64,000 nt of DNA, taken from NCBI GenBank assembly GCA_023416995.1, contig JAEZGI010000039.1:62001-126000 (forward strand). The letters run 5' to 3'. The DNA comes from Bacteroidota bacterium. Its GTDB lineage: Bacteria > Bacteroidota > Bacteroidia > Chitinophagales > Chitinophagaceae. This document shows, one piece after another, positions 1-8,381 of the stretch (positions are counted from its first letter, which is position 1; every line of letters begins with the position of its first letter). Both the position numbers and the translations under genes were made by a program. Under the pieces are notes generated by a model. It made no database searches, was not told the origin of the DNA, and saw only the letters and a list, made by a program, of their open reading frames with translations.

Positions 1-177
1 GGCGCCTGCCCGGCCTGTCATTCAACAAATGTGCGTTTCCTGATCGAACCTGAAACAAGCCGAAACTGGTTTCGCAGCCTGGTAGACAAGTTCAGCGGCA
101 CATACGGCACCGGCTCCAAAGGAATTTACCACTGTTATGATTGTGGTAATGAGTTCAGTGAGCTTTGGCGGGACTAA
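1..177 (+). CDS. Zinc-ribbon protein, C-terminal fragment
   Basis: The first 58 codons of the window form an open frame ending at TAA 175-177; the start lies outside the window. The fragment has two CxxC knuckles, CPAC at its start and CYDC near its end, about 40 residues apart, which is the arrangement of a small zinc ribbon. The residues between are hydrophilic and there is no membrane segment. Such short zinc-ribbon proteins bind one zinc ion and often have unknown roles. I cannot assign a function. The next gene starts about 40 bases later on the same strand. Confidence 0.6.
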   Translation, partial: GACPACHSTNVRFLIEPETSRNWFRSLVDKFSGTYGTGSKGIYHCYDCGNEFSELWRD

Positions 178-216
178 TCAAAATGCTTAAATTAGAAGTA
201 TAAGCGATTGCCTGTT

Positions 217-1035
217 ATGCAAGAGTTCATGGACTTCTGGGAACATATTGCCAGTTGGCAGCGGATAGCTATTCTGCTGGGAGGAATGATGCTGTTTTGG
301 TTACTGGAAGGGTATTATCCATTGTTCTCCTTCACCTGGAAACGATACCGGCATGCAGGTATCAATCTCTTTTTTCTTTCAACAACAGTTATACTCAATC
401 TGATTTTTGGAGTAATTACACTTTGGGTTTGCACCTGGGTGACCAGGAATGAATTCGGACTTATGCATTACCTCGACATCCCTTTATGGTCGAAGGTTAT
501 TTTATGGCTGATGCTGATGGATTTCTTCTCTCAGTATCTTCCACATTATATGATGCATCGCGTTAAGTTTATGTGGAAGTTTCACATGATACATCACAGT
601 GATACAAAGGTTGATGTTACTACGGGTACGCGACATCATCCGGGTGAATGGCTGTTTCGCGAGGCAACTACCATTGTTGGTGCGTTTCTGATCGGCCTGC
701 CGGTCGCGATGTATTTCATGTACCGGAGCGTGGCAGCAATTTTTACACATTTTAATCATGCCAACATCCGGGTTCCTTTATGGCTCGATAAACCAATCAG
801 TTTTGTGTTCGTTTCTCCCAATATGCATAAAGTGCATCATCACTATATGCGGCCTTACACTGATAAGAACTTCAGTAATATTTTTTCGTTGTGGGACCGC
901 CTGTTTGGCACTTTCGCTTACGATGACCCACGGAATCTACGTTATGGGCTCGATGTGCTGGAAGACACGGATGATGAAGATGTCCGTTACCAGTTGAAAA
1001 TTCCTTTCAATAAAAAGATCAAAACTGATTATTAA
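217..1035 (+). CDS. Fatty acid hydroxylase / sterol desaturase family membrane protein
   Basis: An integral membrane di-iron oxygenase of the fatty acid hydroxylase superfamily, which hydroxylates or desaturates lipid substrates; the substrate here is unknown. With the ATG at 217 the protein has 272 residues. The histidine clusters that hold the iron pair are visible: HYMMH (110-114), HMIHH (123-127), a HH at 140-141, HFNH (178-181) and HKVHHH (204-209). Hydrophobic membrane segments lie around residues 16-35, 48-72, 92-108 and 152-175. The open frame extends to a TTG at 208, but the ATG at 217 is the more likely start; an ATG at 229 is also possible. The family call is firm, the substrate is not. 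Confidence 0.85.
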   Translation: MQEFMDFWEHIASWQRIAILLGGMMLFWLLEGYYPLFSFTWKRYRHAGINLFFLSTTVILNLIFGVITLWVCTWVTRNEFGLMHYLDIPLWSKVILWLMLMDFFSQYLPHYMMHRVKFMWKFHMIHHSDTKVDVTTGTRHHPGEWLFREATTIVGAFLIGLPVAMYFMYRSVAAIFTHFNHANIRVPLWLDKPISFVFVSPNMHKVHHHYMRPYTDKNFSNIFSLWDRLFGTFAYDDPRNLRYGLDVLEDTDDEDVRYQLKIPFNKKIKTDY

Positions 1036-1176
1036 GGTTACAAAAACCCGAAAACATAGTATTAGTTCGACCTAAGTTGAATCCTGGTGCTTCCATTGCA
1101 ATTATTGATTGCTGACTTTTTTGAGGTATTACCTGAAGTTTTGTAGATATTTACACCGGCCGTAGGGATCGAGTAC

Positions 1177-1184
1177 TATTTTTG
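1177..1184 (+). promoter_or_regulatory. Candidate Bacteroidota -7 box for kdsB
   Basis: TATTTTTG matches the TAnnTTTG box used by the Bacteroidota housekeeping sigma factor. It lies 10 bases before the kdsB ATG, which would give a very short leader. No TTG -33 element is present at the usual 17-23 base distance, so this is only a candidate. Confidence 0.3.
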
Positions 1185-1194
1185 TAACGCACGT

Positions 1195-1926
1195 ATGAAA
1201 ACAATAGCAATGATTCCAGCCCGGTACGCTTCGACGCGTTTCCCGGCAAAACTGATGCAAACTCTCGGTGATAAACCAGTGATCAGGCATACCCACGATG
1301 CTACCGTAAGCACAGGGCTTTTTGATGAGGTAGCAGTTATTACCGACAGCAAAATCATCTTTGATGAAATCGTAAACCATGGTGGCGTTGCCATCATGAG
1401 TAAAGGCGAACATGAAAGCGGCAGCGATCGCATTGCTGAAGCTGTGGCTGATATGGATGTTGATGTTATCATCAATGTTCAGGGCGATACTCCCTTTGTA
1501 AAAAAAGATCCTCTTGCACGACTTATTACACAATTCAATGACCCTTCGGTTAAAGTGGCTTCGTTGATGCAGGTTTTACGCGAGAAAGAATTTATCAATA
1601 ACCCAAGTTTCGTAAAAGTTACGGTTGACCGCAACAACAATTCACTGCTGTTCAGCCGCAGCCCGATACCTTATCCGCGCAGCGAAGAACCCCCTATTAC
1701 TTATTATAAACATATTGGCGTTTATGCTTTCAGGAAACAAGCGCTGATGGATTTTACTACCTGGCCCATTACCCCATTAGAAGCTGCTGAAAAAATTGAA
1801 TGTCTCCGGTATTTGGAATATGGTATCCAGCTTAAAATGGTCGAAGTTGATTACATGGGCGTTGAGATCGACACGCCCGAAGATTTACAAAGAGCAATCG
1901 CTTCTTTAAAGGAAAAAGAAGGATGA
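1195..1926 (+). CDS. kdsB: 3-deoxy-manno-octulosonate cytidylyltransferase (CMP-Kdo synthetase)
   Basis: KdsB activates Kdo with CTP to give CMP-Kdo for the inner core of lipopolysaccharide; it is a cytoplasmic enzyme. The 243-residue length is normal for the family. The N-terminal nucleotide-binding signature IPARYASTRFPAK (residues 7-19) is complete, followed by the HESGSDR segment near residue 75 and the NVQGD motif around residue 98, which holds the metal-binding aspartate. The C-terminal DYMGVEIDTPEDL segment is also typical. The TGA stop overlaps the ATG at 1923 of the downstream frame, so the ROK kinase gene is probably co-transcribed. The KdsB call is secure, and it marks the organism as Gram-negative. 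Confidence 0.95.
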   Translation: MKTIAMIPARYASTRFPAKLMQTLGDKPVIRHTHDATVSTGLFDEVAVITDSKIIFDEIVNHGGVAIMSKGEHESGSDRIAEAVADMDVDVIINVQGDTPFVKKDPLARLITQFNDPSVKVASLMQVLREKEFINNPSFVKVTVDRNNNSLLFSRSPIPYPRSEEPPITYYKHIGVYAFRKQALMDFTTWPITPLEAAEKIECLRYLEYGIQLKMVEVDYMGVEIDTPEDLQRAIASLKEKEG

Positions 1927-1949
1927 ATTCAGGATTTAAAAAGGAACAG

Positions 1950-2861
1950 ATGAACAAACCATTATGGGGAATCGATTTGGGGGGAACTAAGATTGAGGGC
2001 GTGATCATGAATTCAATCGACGATCCAAAACCTTTATTACGGACCCGTATTGATACTGAAAGTTCAAAGGGATATGACCATATAGTGAACCAGGTTGCGA
2101 AGCTGGTTGATGTCATGAAAGAGAAATCAGGTCTGATACCTGATAGTATTGGTATAGGAACTCCAGGTGTGCTTGACCCGATTTTGCAGACGATGAAAAA
2201 CTGCAATTCCACCGCGTTAAACGGTATGCCTTTAAAACAGGATCTTGAGGATAAACTGAAACTAAGGATTGAACTGGCCAATGACGCTAACTGTTTTGCA
2301 TTAGCGGAAACTTATTGGGGTGTCGTAAAAGAAAAAAGTCCTGAATCATCGGTTGTTTTTGGTATCATCATGGGCACGGGAGTTGGAGGTGGTATTGTAA
2401 TCAACGGCAAAATCTGGAACGGTCGACATGGTATTGCGGGTGAATGGGGTCATAACTTCCTTGATGAATCTGGTGGTCCCTGCTATTGCGGAAGGTCGGG
2501 TTGCGTAGAGAAAGTGCTTGCAGGTCCATCGTTGCAAAGGTTTTACAGTTCGCTTACAGGAAACACGATAACCTTAAAAGAAATAGCCCAAAGACATCAA
2601 CAGGGTACTGACAAAGCAGCCACGGAAACGATTCACCGCTTATACCATTTCTTTGGTAAAGCAATTTCTGTTGTGGTTAACATCCTTGATCCTGACGTGA
2701 TCGTTATTGGTGGTGGCGTAAGTAATATCGAATCTGTTTTTACCGAGGGTTATGTTTCACTGAATGAATATATCTTCAATAATCGGGTAGATGTTCCGAT
2801 ATTAAAACCATCCCTGGGTGACAGTGCCGGTGTGTTTGGCGCCGCCGCACTGGTGGTTTAG
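1950..2861 (+). CDS. ROK family sugar kinase
   Basis: A ROK family protein, most likely a cytoplasmic hexose or N-acylhexosamine kinase. The phosphate-binding motif GIDLGGTKIEG is at the N terminus, and the ROK zinc-binding signature CYCGRSGCVE is present around residue 185; the presence of the zinc cysteines and of the first ATP motif, and the lack of a DNA-binding N terminus, argue for a kinase and not a ROK repressor. The frame opens at ATG 1923, overlapping kdsB by four bases, but ATG 1950 is preceded by AAGGAACAG and begins just before the kinase motif, so I prefer it (303 residues). The substrate cannot be told from sequence alone; glucose or N-acetylglucosamine are the usual ones. Confidence 0.85.
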   Translation: MNKPLWGIDLGGTKIEGVIMNSIDDPKPLLRTRIDTESSKGYDHIVNQVAKLVDVMKEKSGLIPDSIGIGTPGVLDPILQTMKNCNSTALNGMPLKQDLEDKLKLRIELANDANCFALAETYWGVVKEKSPESSVVFGIIMGTGVGGGIVINGKIWNGRHGIAGEWGHNFLDESGGPCYCGRSGCVEKVLAGPSLQRFYSSLTGNTITLKEIAQRHQQGTDKAATETIHRLYHFFGKAISVVVNILDPDVIVIGGGVSNIESVFTEGYVSLNEYIFNNRVDVPILKPSLGDSAGVFGAAALVV

Positions 2862-3062
2862 TTGGATAGTGGTTGCCGTAGTGTTCAACAGTATGATTTC
2901 TGGAAACCGGGTGAGGTACATTGCGCTGACAATTGTTTTAAGCACTCGGTAGAAATTTTAATAGATTACTTATACTGAATGTGCGGCGTTAAAGTTACTG
3001 GTCATTGAAAATGGGGATGTTTAGTATTGACCATCGGGCATCTTGTACATTAAAGCTTCGAG

Positions 3063-5534
3063 TTATTTCGTGTTTGCGATAATGCCACTTTCTTCGGTCT
3101 TTCGCGCACTTCGCTTTGATTTGTTTTTGATCGCTTTTTTGAAGGGATCCCAAACAATTTTTACTTTACCATCGTCTCCGTTCCTGGCCCGAAGGTGAAC
3201 ACTCAATCCTTTTTTACTTTCCGTGCCTTTGTTAACCAGTTCGAAATCATCTCCTCTTTTTTTGAGATTACTGAGCGGTACGAGTATGCTAAGATCCGGT
3301 CCCGATTTGAGGTCATAAATTCCTTCGATAAACATGCTTAAAACAGTAGACTGAATTTCGAGGCTATTGACCTTGATAGCAGTTCCATCAATATTAAATC
3401 GATCTGTCAGTTCCGCAAACCTGATATCAGACATATCACGTTTTTTGAACACCGAGTTCGAAATTTTTTGCATCGGTTCAAAATTTTGCAATGCTCCATT
3501 TTTCAGGCTTATGTTTAATGTCCCTCTTGTTGAGTACGGCACTACCTCAGCTTTGTTTGTGATAAGGGCGGTGATATCAAAGTCAGCAGTCAGGTCACCT
3601 TTGAGGTTTTTGTTTGTAAGTCCATCGAGTGAGAAATTGTCAAATGCATAAAACACCTCGCTGATATCAAGGCTTTCCATGTTACCGCTCAGTCGGAATG
3701 GGTTGGTTTCACCATTGGTTTTTAATGATCCTTTCACCTGGATGTGTCCGCCGGCATGATTCAATGAAATATTACGAAGCGCATATTCATCATTGTTCAG
3801 ATCGATGGATGCTTTTACATTCGTGGCTTCAAATTTTTTGTGTTTCAGCTTTTTTGCATTGAGGTCTATCTTCATTCCTGCCAGCTCAATGAGTTCATCA
3901 ATACGGCCCGCTGAACTCGCAAATCGCGCCTTTTTATTGTTCTTTCTTCCAGTAGCTCTTTTATCCAGGTTTTGAGTAAAGTCATTAAGGTCCAGTTTCG
4001 GAGCCTCAAGGTTCAGAGCAATCAGCATGGCTTCAGACCCTTGCTTCAGGGCGGACACAAAATTGTTGACCCGACCGGTGATTAAAAGGTCGCTACCTTT
4101 TGTATGTGCCTGCATTCCGTTGATGAACAGATTTTTTTCTTTAAACACCAGTGAGCCCGTGCAGCCGGTTAGCGAGAGTTTACGCGGTGAATAGGTGAGT
4201 GCAGCATTGAGAATATCAACTGTTCCGGATATCTGGGTGTCAGTGGTATCATCGGCCATAATCGGAGTGCTCATAACCACATTAACCGCAGCTTTGCCTT
4301 TTCCGAATTCAAAAGAACTTGTTCCTGTAAGCTCGTTGAGTTTAACCATATCGACTGTTGCCCTGAGATCAAAAGCTATCTGAGGACTGCTTAGTTTAGT
4401 GACGGCTATGCGGGATGCTACCAATGGTATATCTTCCCAGGTACCCGAGAATGATTCCGCTACTATCATTGAATTGTCATCATCCGGCGCCTTTGAACTA
4501 TCCACAAGATTGTGATAGCTGCCAATCATACTTACTTTATTGAAGTCTCCGAAAGGTGTGTGTAAATCGCTGTTCCGGATTATCCAGTTGACTTTAACCT
4601 CGGGAATTTTGCCTGGCAACAGACTGCCTTTAAGAACGGCATTGGCCTCAAGTCTGTCGCTTATGCCAAAGGTGTCCAACTTTTTTTGAAGACGTTCGGT
4701 AAGCAACTTTGTTACCTGTGCATAATTAGCTTTGCGTGTTTCTATTTGTAAAGTAAAGGTCGGATCCGCGCCCAGTTCAAATCGTCCGGTAAAGCTGAAT
4801 GGTTGTTTGTCGACCCGGAGTTTGATATCCTCAAAGGCGATCACTTTCTGAATCAGGCTGAGATCAAATTTTCCTTCCACTCGTTTTTCGCGGAGGTAAA
4901 TGCCCCGCTCGGTATTGAACCCGAGATTATGAACGAGCACATCTAACCTGATTGACAGTTCTGTTTCGTGGTCGTCCCCATCAACATCACATTTAAGTTT
5001 GTAGATATCAAAATCGAAGATCTTTGCCATCTTTGGGTTGATGAACCTGAGTCTTACATTTTTCAATTCAACTCCATCCAATGGTGGCCGCATGCCCTTC
5101 GAAGTAGACTTTTTTTTCGGAGCAAGAATATAGGCATTGGTATAATTGGCTGTGTCGGTGAAAATAAAGAGCGAGCCATCTTCAACAATTATCTTGTTAA
5201 TTGTTGGCCGCGAGGCAAGAAGACTGAAAGGATTGACCCTTATAAAAAACTTTTTTGCCTGTAGAAAATCGTTGCGGTGTGTTTGCCAAAGTGAATCACG
5301 AAGAGAAATATCTGTTAGCCGTAACGATAGAAATGGAAATGTTTGAAAGAAAGAAGGATCGAGGTTACCGATTGATACCGTGGAATTGGTCTGAGAAGCT
5401 AATTCGGTGCTGACCTGTTTAATTATTTCCTGTTTATGTGCTGACACATACCATAAGACAGCGAGCCAGAAAATACAAAGCCCTGCGGCGACAAAGCCAA
5501 CTCCCTTCAAAATGTATCGTAACGTCTTATTCAA
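3063..5534 (-). CDS. AsmA family protein, large periplasmic membrane-anchored protein
   Basis: An 823-residue protein with one N-terminal membrane helix (about residues 10-30) followed by a long predicted beta-rich periplasmic region. This layout and the N-terminal motif TINKIIVEDGSLFIF match AsmA-type proteins, which belong to the superfamily of bridge-like lipid carriers and affect outer-membrane lipid homeostasis. The C-terminal part (LKGDLTADFDITALITN and the following SLKNGALQNFEPM) is the typical AsmA C-terminal region. The start is a TTG at 5534; two stops lie in frame just upstream and no ATG lies before the helix. The last 45 residues are basic and probably disordered. It is transcribed alone, away from the ROK gene. 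Partner proteins and exact cargo are unknown. Confidence 0.8.
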   Translation of the reverse strand: MNKTLRYILKGVGFVAAGLCIFWLAVLWYVSAHKQEIIKQVSTELASQTNSTVSIGNLDPSFFQTFPFLSLRLTDISLRDSLWQTHRNDFLQAKKFFIRVNPFSLLASRPTINKIIVEDGSLFIFTDTANYTNAYILAPKKKSTSKGMRPPLDGVELKNVRLRFINPKMAKIFDFDIYKLKCDVDGDDHETELSIRLDVLVHNLGFNTERGIYLREKRVEGKFDLSLIQKVIAFEDIKLRVDKQPFSFTGRFELGADPTFTLQIETRKANYAQVTKLLTERLQKKLDTFGISDRLEANAVLKGSLLPGKIPEVKVNWIIRNSDLHTPFGDFNKVSMIGSYHNLVDSSKAPDDDNSMIVAESFSGTWEDIPLVASRIAVTKLSSPQIAFDLRATVDMVKLNELTGTSSFEFGKGKAAVNVVMSTPIMADDTTDTQISGTVDILNAALTYSPRKLSLTGCTGSLVFKEKNLFINGMQAHTKGSDLLITGRVNNFVSALKQGSEAMLIALNLEAPKLDLNDFTQNLDKRATGRKNNKKARFASSAGRIDELIELAGMKIDLNAKKLKHKKFEATNVKASIDLNNDEYALRNISLNHAGGHIQVKGSLKTNGETNPFRLSGNMESLDISEVFYAFDNFSLDGLTNKNLKGDLTADFDITALITNKAEVVPYSTRGTLNISLKNGALQNFEPMQKISNSVFKKRDMSDIRFAELTDRFNIDGTAIKVNSLEIQSTVLSMFIEGIYDLKSGPDLSILVPLSNLKKRGDDFELVNKGTESKKGLSVHLRARNGDDGKVKIVWDPFKKAIKNKSKRSARKTEESGIIANTK

Positions 5535-5647
5535 TTTCTATCATCCGCAACTATTGGGCAGTATGGGACGAATGCAAATCGCAGACCACGCAATTAGCGG
5601 AGAAAATGGTGTTTTACTAACAATTAAGAGAGGCCTGCCGCTAACAG

Positions 5648-6106
5648 CTACTGTTCGATCCTGCGTTTAAGGTAGTTGGAATAGTCGGGAATCTGCACAT
5701 CGTAATCCTGTAACATCAAGGGAGAGGTAAGGATAAAATCAGCAGTGGACACGTCACAGGCTACCAGGCAGTTCCAGGCGATTGCTACCCTCAGTAATGC
5801 CTTGACGTCGCTGTCATGTGGCTGTGCCTCCATGGGATCCCATAAAAAGATCATTATATCAATCTCTCCTGTGGCGATCATGGCCCCGATCTGCTGATCC
5901 CCGCCCAGTGGTCCGCTCAATACCTTTTTTACTGGTCTGTCCAGTTTATCTTCCAGCAATTTGCCTGTTGTGCCCGTGGCCACAAGTTCGTGTCGGGCGA
6001 GAATGATTTTGTTCAACACCGCCCATTCAATCAATTCGGGTTTCTTGTTATCGTGCGCAACCAGTGCTATTGTTTTTCTCGGATTAAGCTTACGAACCTG
6101 TTTCAT
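5648..6106 (-). CDS. mgsA: Methylglyoxal synthase
   Basis: MgsA converts dihydroxyacetone phosphate to methylglyoxal and phosphate, a bypass of lower glycolysis that relieves phosphate limitation; it is a cytoplasmic enzyme. The 152-residue length is standard. The catalytic residues known from the E. coli enzyme are all visible at matching spacing: H18 in VAHDN, D70 in GPLGGD, D90 in FLWDP, H97 and D100 in QPHDSD. The start is the ATG at 6106. It faces away from the T9SS-protein gene and lies upstream of the AsmA gene on the same strand with a 113-base gap, so an operon is possible but not shown. Confidence 0.95.
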   Translation of the reverse strand: MKQVRKLNPRKTIALVAHDNKKPELIEWAVLNKIILARHELVATGTTGKLLEDKLDRPVKKVLSGPLGGDQQIGAMIATGEIDIMIFLWDPMEAQPHDSDVKALLRVAIAWNCLVACDVSTADFILTSPLMLQDYDVQIPDYSNYLKRRIEQ

Positions 6107-6212
6107 ATATCATTCAAATTTGTCAATACCTGAAAGCTAAAGTTGTTTGGGTAATTTTTAACGACAATAAAATAATTTTCAAACGAATACGACGTTTTCC
6201 ACATTCAGGCAC

Positions 6213-6220
6213 TAGATTTG
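6213..6220 (+). promoter_or_regulatory. Candidate -7 box for the T9SS-sorted protein gene
   Basis: TAGATTTG fits TAnnTTTG. It overlaps the GTG at 6220 that opens the longest frame, which supports the later ATG at 6256 as the true start. The -33 region is weak (TTT about 17 bases upstream). Confidence 0.4.
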
Positions 6221-6255
6221 TGGATAACTATCTCCCATTACTACCCATTAAATTC

Positions 6256-6906
6256 ATGATCAAGGGCTTAACACTATGTTTATTAAGCCTGGCGACTACC
6301 TGCTGTGTAGCCCAGGATGCTGACGGCGTGCCGGTGCAATCTAATTTATTGCTGGCTTCCCCGGTTGGCCAACGTGGGTCCGATTCAACAAATATTATTA
6401 GTGACCTGGTACATGTAATCCGGGAGAGTTCAAAAGTAGTTTTAAACTGGAAGCTTTCAGACAGCACTGCGACTGACTTCTTTACCATTGAACGTAGTTC
6501 TAATAGCCGCGAGTATGAAGTGGTGGCGGTGATCAAAATTGCAAAACCTGCGACATGGTTTGAATGGATCGATGAATCACCTGCAAAAGGAAAGAATATT
6601 TACCGTATCAAATGCACATTGCGCAACAACCAGGTCAATTTTTCAAATACCATTCATGCCCAGGTAGCCGGAGATATATCTTATAAGTTTTATCCCAATC
6701 CGGTTGATAATGTGCTGATCATTCGTTCAGAAACGGCGTTAGATATTCAGATTATTGATGCAACAGGTAAGATGCGGTTATCGCAGACTAATATTTCAGG
6801 GTTACATACAGTAAACGTCAGCACGCTTGAAAAGGGCGTTTATGTGTTAAGGGTATTAAACCGTCTGTCTAATACGGTGATTCAGGACCGTTTACTCAAG
6901 AATTAG
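6256..6906 (+). CDS. Secreted protein with T9SS type A sorting domain
   Basis: A protein exported by Sec and then released or anchored at the cell surface by the type IX secretion system. It has an N-terminal signal peptide (about residues 1-20, ending near CVAQDA), a central part of about 110 residues that resembles a fibronectin-like fold (motif TDFFTIERSSNSREY, then GKNIYRIK), and a C-terminal sorting domain of about 70 residues beginning YKFYPNPV and running through GLHTVNVS, KGVYVLRV to the end. These are the usual T9SS type A landmarks. No catalytic domain can be seen, so it may be an adhesin or a remnant surface protein. ATG 6256 is chosen because the signal peptide starts there and the GTG at 6220 sits on a promoter-like box. 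216 residues. Confidence 0.85.
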   Translation: MIKGLTLCLLSLATTCCVAQDADGVPVQSNLLLASPVGQRGSDSTNIISDLVHVIRESSKVVLNWKLSDSTATDFFTIERSSNSREYEVVAVIKIAKPATWFEWIDESPAKGKNIYRIKCTLRNNQVNFSNTIHAQVAGDISYKFYPNPVDNVLIIRSETALDIQIIDATGKMRLSQTNISGLHTVNVSTLEKGVYVLRVLNRLSNTVIQDRLLKN

Positions 6907-7011
6907 ACTTCCCACAATCTTTTTCCATATTACCACAAAATAGTATTGCAGATATGAAAGCTGCACATTACTTTTACATCGGTTTTTCATAGGATATTGG
7001 ATTTTAAAAAC

Positions 7012-7046
7012 GGGGTTGAATTTCTATTCAGGCCCCTTTTTCTTTT
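7012..7046 (+). terminator. Candidate terminator after the T9SS-sorted protein gene
   Basis: GGGGTTGAAT at 7012-7021 pairs imperfectly with ATTCAGGCCCC (7026-7036), a two-base bulge separating two perfect arms, followed by TTTTTCTTTT. It lies about 105 bases after the stop codon. Confidence 0.45.
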
Positions 7047-7160
7047 ATAACCAGTCCCGAACAACCAGCTGACAATAATAATAAGCTTCGCCCCCTGCAA
7101 AAAATTACTTGCAGGAACACTTCAACAGGTTCTAAATATGCCGCTGTTATGGCTGCAAAT

Positions 7161-7192
7161 AAAAAAAACGGCTTCCTTTTAAAGAAGCCGTT
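7161..7192 (-). terminator. Intrinsic terminator of recA
   Basis: AACGGCTTC (7167-7175) and GAAGCCGTT (7184-7192) form a perfect nine-base stem with an eight-base loop. The run of A residues at 7161-7168 becomes the U tract on the minus strand. It begins about 60 bases after the recA stop. Confidence 0.85.
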
Positions 7193-7250
7193 CGTTTTAC
7201 TAACCCATATAAAACTAAAACTACAAACCAATATTAATTGCACGCTTTGC

Positions 7251-8249
7251 TTACGCGTTTTGAAGCTCTTTCAACTTCTCCCGGATCTTTCCTTCGATTT
7301 CATTAGCAAGTTCGGGATTGTCGTGCATCAACTGTTTTACGGTCTCTCTTCCCTGGCCCAATTTATCGGTATTGTAGCTGAACCAGCTTCCGCTTTTCTG
7401 GATAATTCCAAGTTCAACACCCATATCGATGATTTCACCATTTTTAGATATTCCTTCGCCGAATACAATATCAAATTCTGCTGCCCGGAACGGAGGCGCT
7501 ACCTTGTTTTTTACCACTTTCACCTTAACCCGGTTACCGATAGCTTCATCGCCATCTTTAATCTGGGCCATTCTACGGATGTCAAGGCGTACGGAAGCGT
7601 AGAACTTAAGTGCGTTACCGCCGGTAGTTGTTTCAGGATTGCCAAACATTACCCCGATCTTTTCACGGAGCTGGTTAATGAATATACAGATCGTGTTGGT
7701 CTTACTGATAGTAGCGGTAAGTTTTCGCAAAGCCTGGCTCATCAGCCTGGCCTGAAGCCCCATTTTGCTATCTCCCATCTCACCTTCCAGTTCGCCCTTT
7801 GGTACCAGTGCTGCTACGGAGTCGATTACTACTACATCAAGTGCTCCGGACAAAATCAAACGGTCGGCAATCTCGAGACCCTGTTCGCCATAATCAGGCT
7901 GCGAAATCAGCAGGTTATCAACATCCACACCGAGTTTACGGGCATAAACGCTGTCAAACGCATGTTCCGCATCCACGATAGCACACATACCACCTTTTTT
8001 CTGCGCTTCTGCAATAACGTGAATGGCTATAGTTGTTTTACCAGAAGACTCAGGTCCATAGATTTCGATAATCCGCCCACGTGGAAAACCGCCAATCCCA
8101 AGCGCTGAATCCAGCCCGATGGAACCAGTTGAAACAACGTCGATCGGCTCCATCGACTTTTCGTTCATCATCATCACACTTCCCTTGCCAAAGTCCTTAT
8201 CGATCTTATCCATCGTAAGCTTCAGCGCTTTGAGTTTTTCGTTTGACAT
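7251..8249 (-). CDS. recA: Recombinase RecA
   Basis: RecA forms ATP-dependent filaments on single-stranded DNA, drives homologous strand exchange and activates LexA cleavage where an SOS system exists. The protein has 332 residues, slightly short of the E. coli protein because of a reduced acidic tail. Walker A is GPESSGKTT (residues 65-73), the second nucleotide-binding segment LDVVVIDSVAALVP is intact, and the DNA-binding loop region around INQLREKIGVMFGNPETTTGG matches family consensus. Start is ATG 8249. A promoter candidate lies 40 bases upstream and a strong hairpin terminator follows, so the gene is probably transcribed alone. I saw no LexA-type box. Confidence 0.98.
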   Translation of the reverse strand: MSNEKLKALKLTMDKIDKDFGKGSVMMMNEKSMEPIDVVSTGSIGLDSALGIGGFPRGRIIEIYGPESSGKTTIAIHVIAEAQKKGGMCAIVDAEHAFDSVYARKLGVDVDNLLISQPDYGEQGLEIADRLILSGALDVVVIDSVAALVPKGELEGEMGDSKMGLQARLMSQALRKLTATISKTNTICIFINQLREKIGVMFGNPETTTGGNALKFYASVRLDIRRMAQIKDGDEAIGNRVKVKVVKNKVAPPFRAAEFDIVFGEGISKNGEIIDMGVELGIIQKSGSWFSYNTDKLGQGRETVKQLMHDNPELANEIEGKIREKLKELQNA

Positions 8250-8287
8250 GTTTTTGTTGTGTTTTAGAGTTCAAAATTACCGATTGA

Positions 8288-8314
8288 CAAATCTAGTTAA
8301 AATTAGTTTATCAA
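8288..8314 (-). promoter_or_regulatory. Candidate recA promoter
   Basis: On the minus strand TTG (8312-8314) is followed after 16 bases by TAGATTTG (8288-8295), close to the Bacteroidota TTG-N17-23-TAnnTTTG pattern. A second box, TAATTTTG, lies at 8272-8279 on the same strand. Confidence 0.45.
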
Positions 8315-8381
8315 CACTAAAAAATTTAGCGTTATTTCACTAATATTTTTGGGGTTTTTCTCATCTCTCTTTCACCGTTTC

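Larger units (their letters stand above)
6907..7250. other. Intergenic region between convergent genes
   Basis: This 344-base gap lies between the convergent T9SS-protein gene and recA. It contains two terminator-like hairpins, one for each strand (listed separately), and an imperfect inverted repeat CCTGCA...TGCAGG near 7097-7118. An open frame on the minus strand (7028-7243) covers the recA terminator, has no protein-like features and is not counted as a gene. Confidence 0.6.

Noticed and set aside
2862..3062. Short frame near 2893 that could encode about 19 residues
   Set aside because: No signal, no ribosome-binding site and no similarity to a known leader peptide.
5407..5670. Plus-strand frames near the 5' end of the AsmA gene
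   Set aside because: Antisense to the membrane anchor region of the AsmA protein, with no signal, no conserved motif and no ribosome-binding site.
7097..7118. Inverted repeat CCTGCA...TGCAGG between the T9SS gene and recA
   Set aside because: Only six bases per arm with a ten-base loop and no T run; too weak to call.
7149..8108. Long plus-strand frame of 319 codons opposite recA
   Set aside because: It lies almost entirely antisense to the secure recA gene, has no domain features, and its start overlaps the recA terminator.
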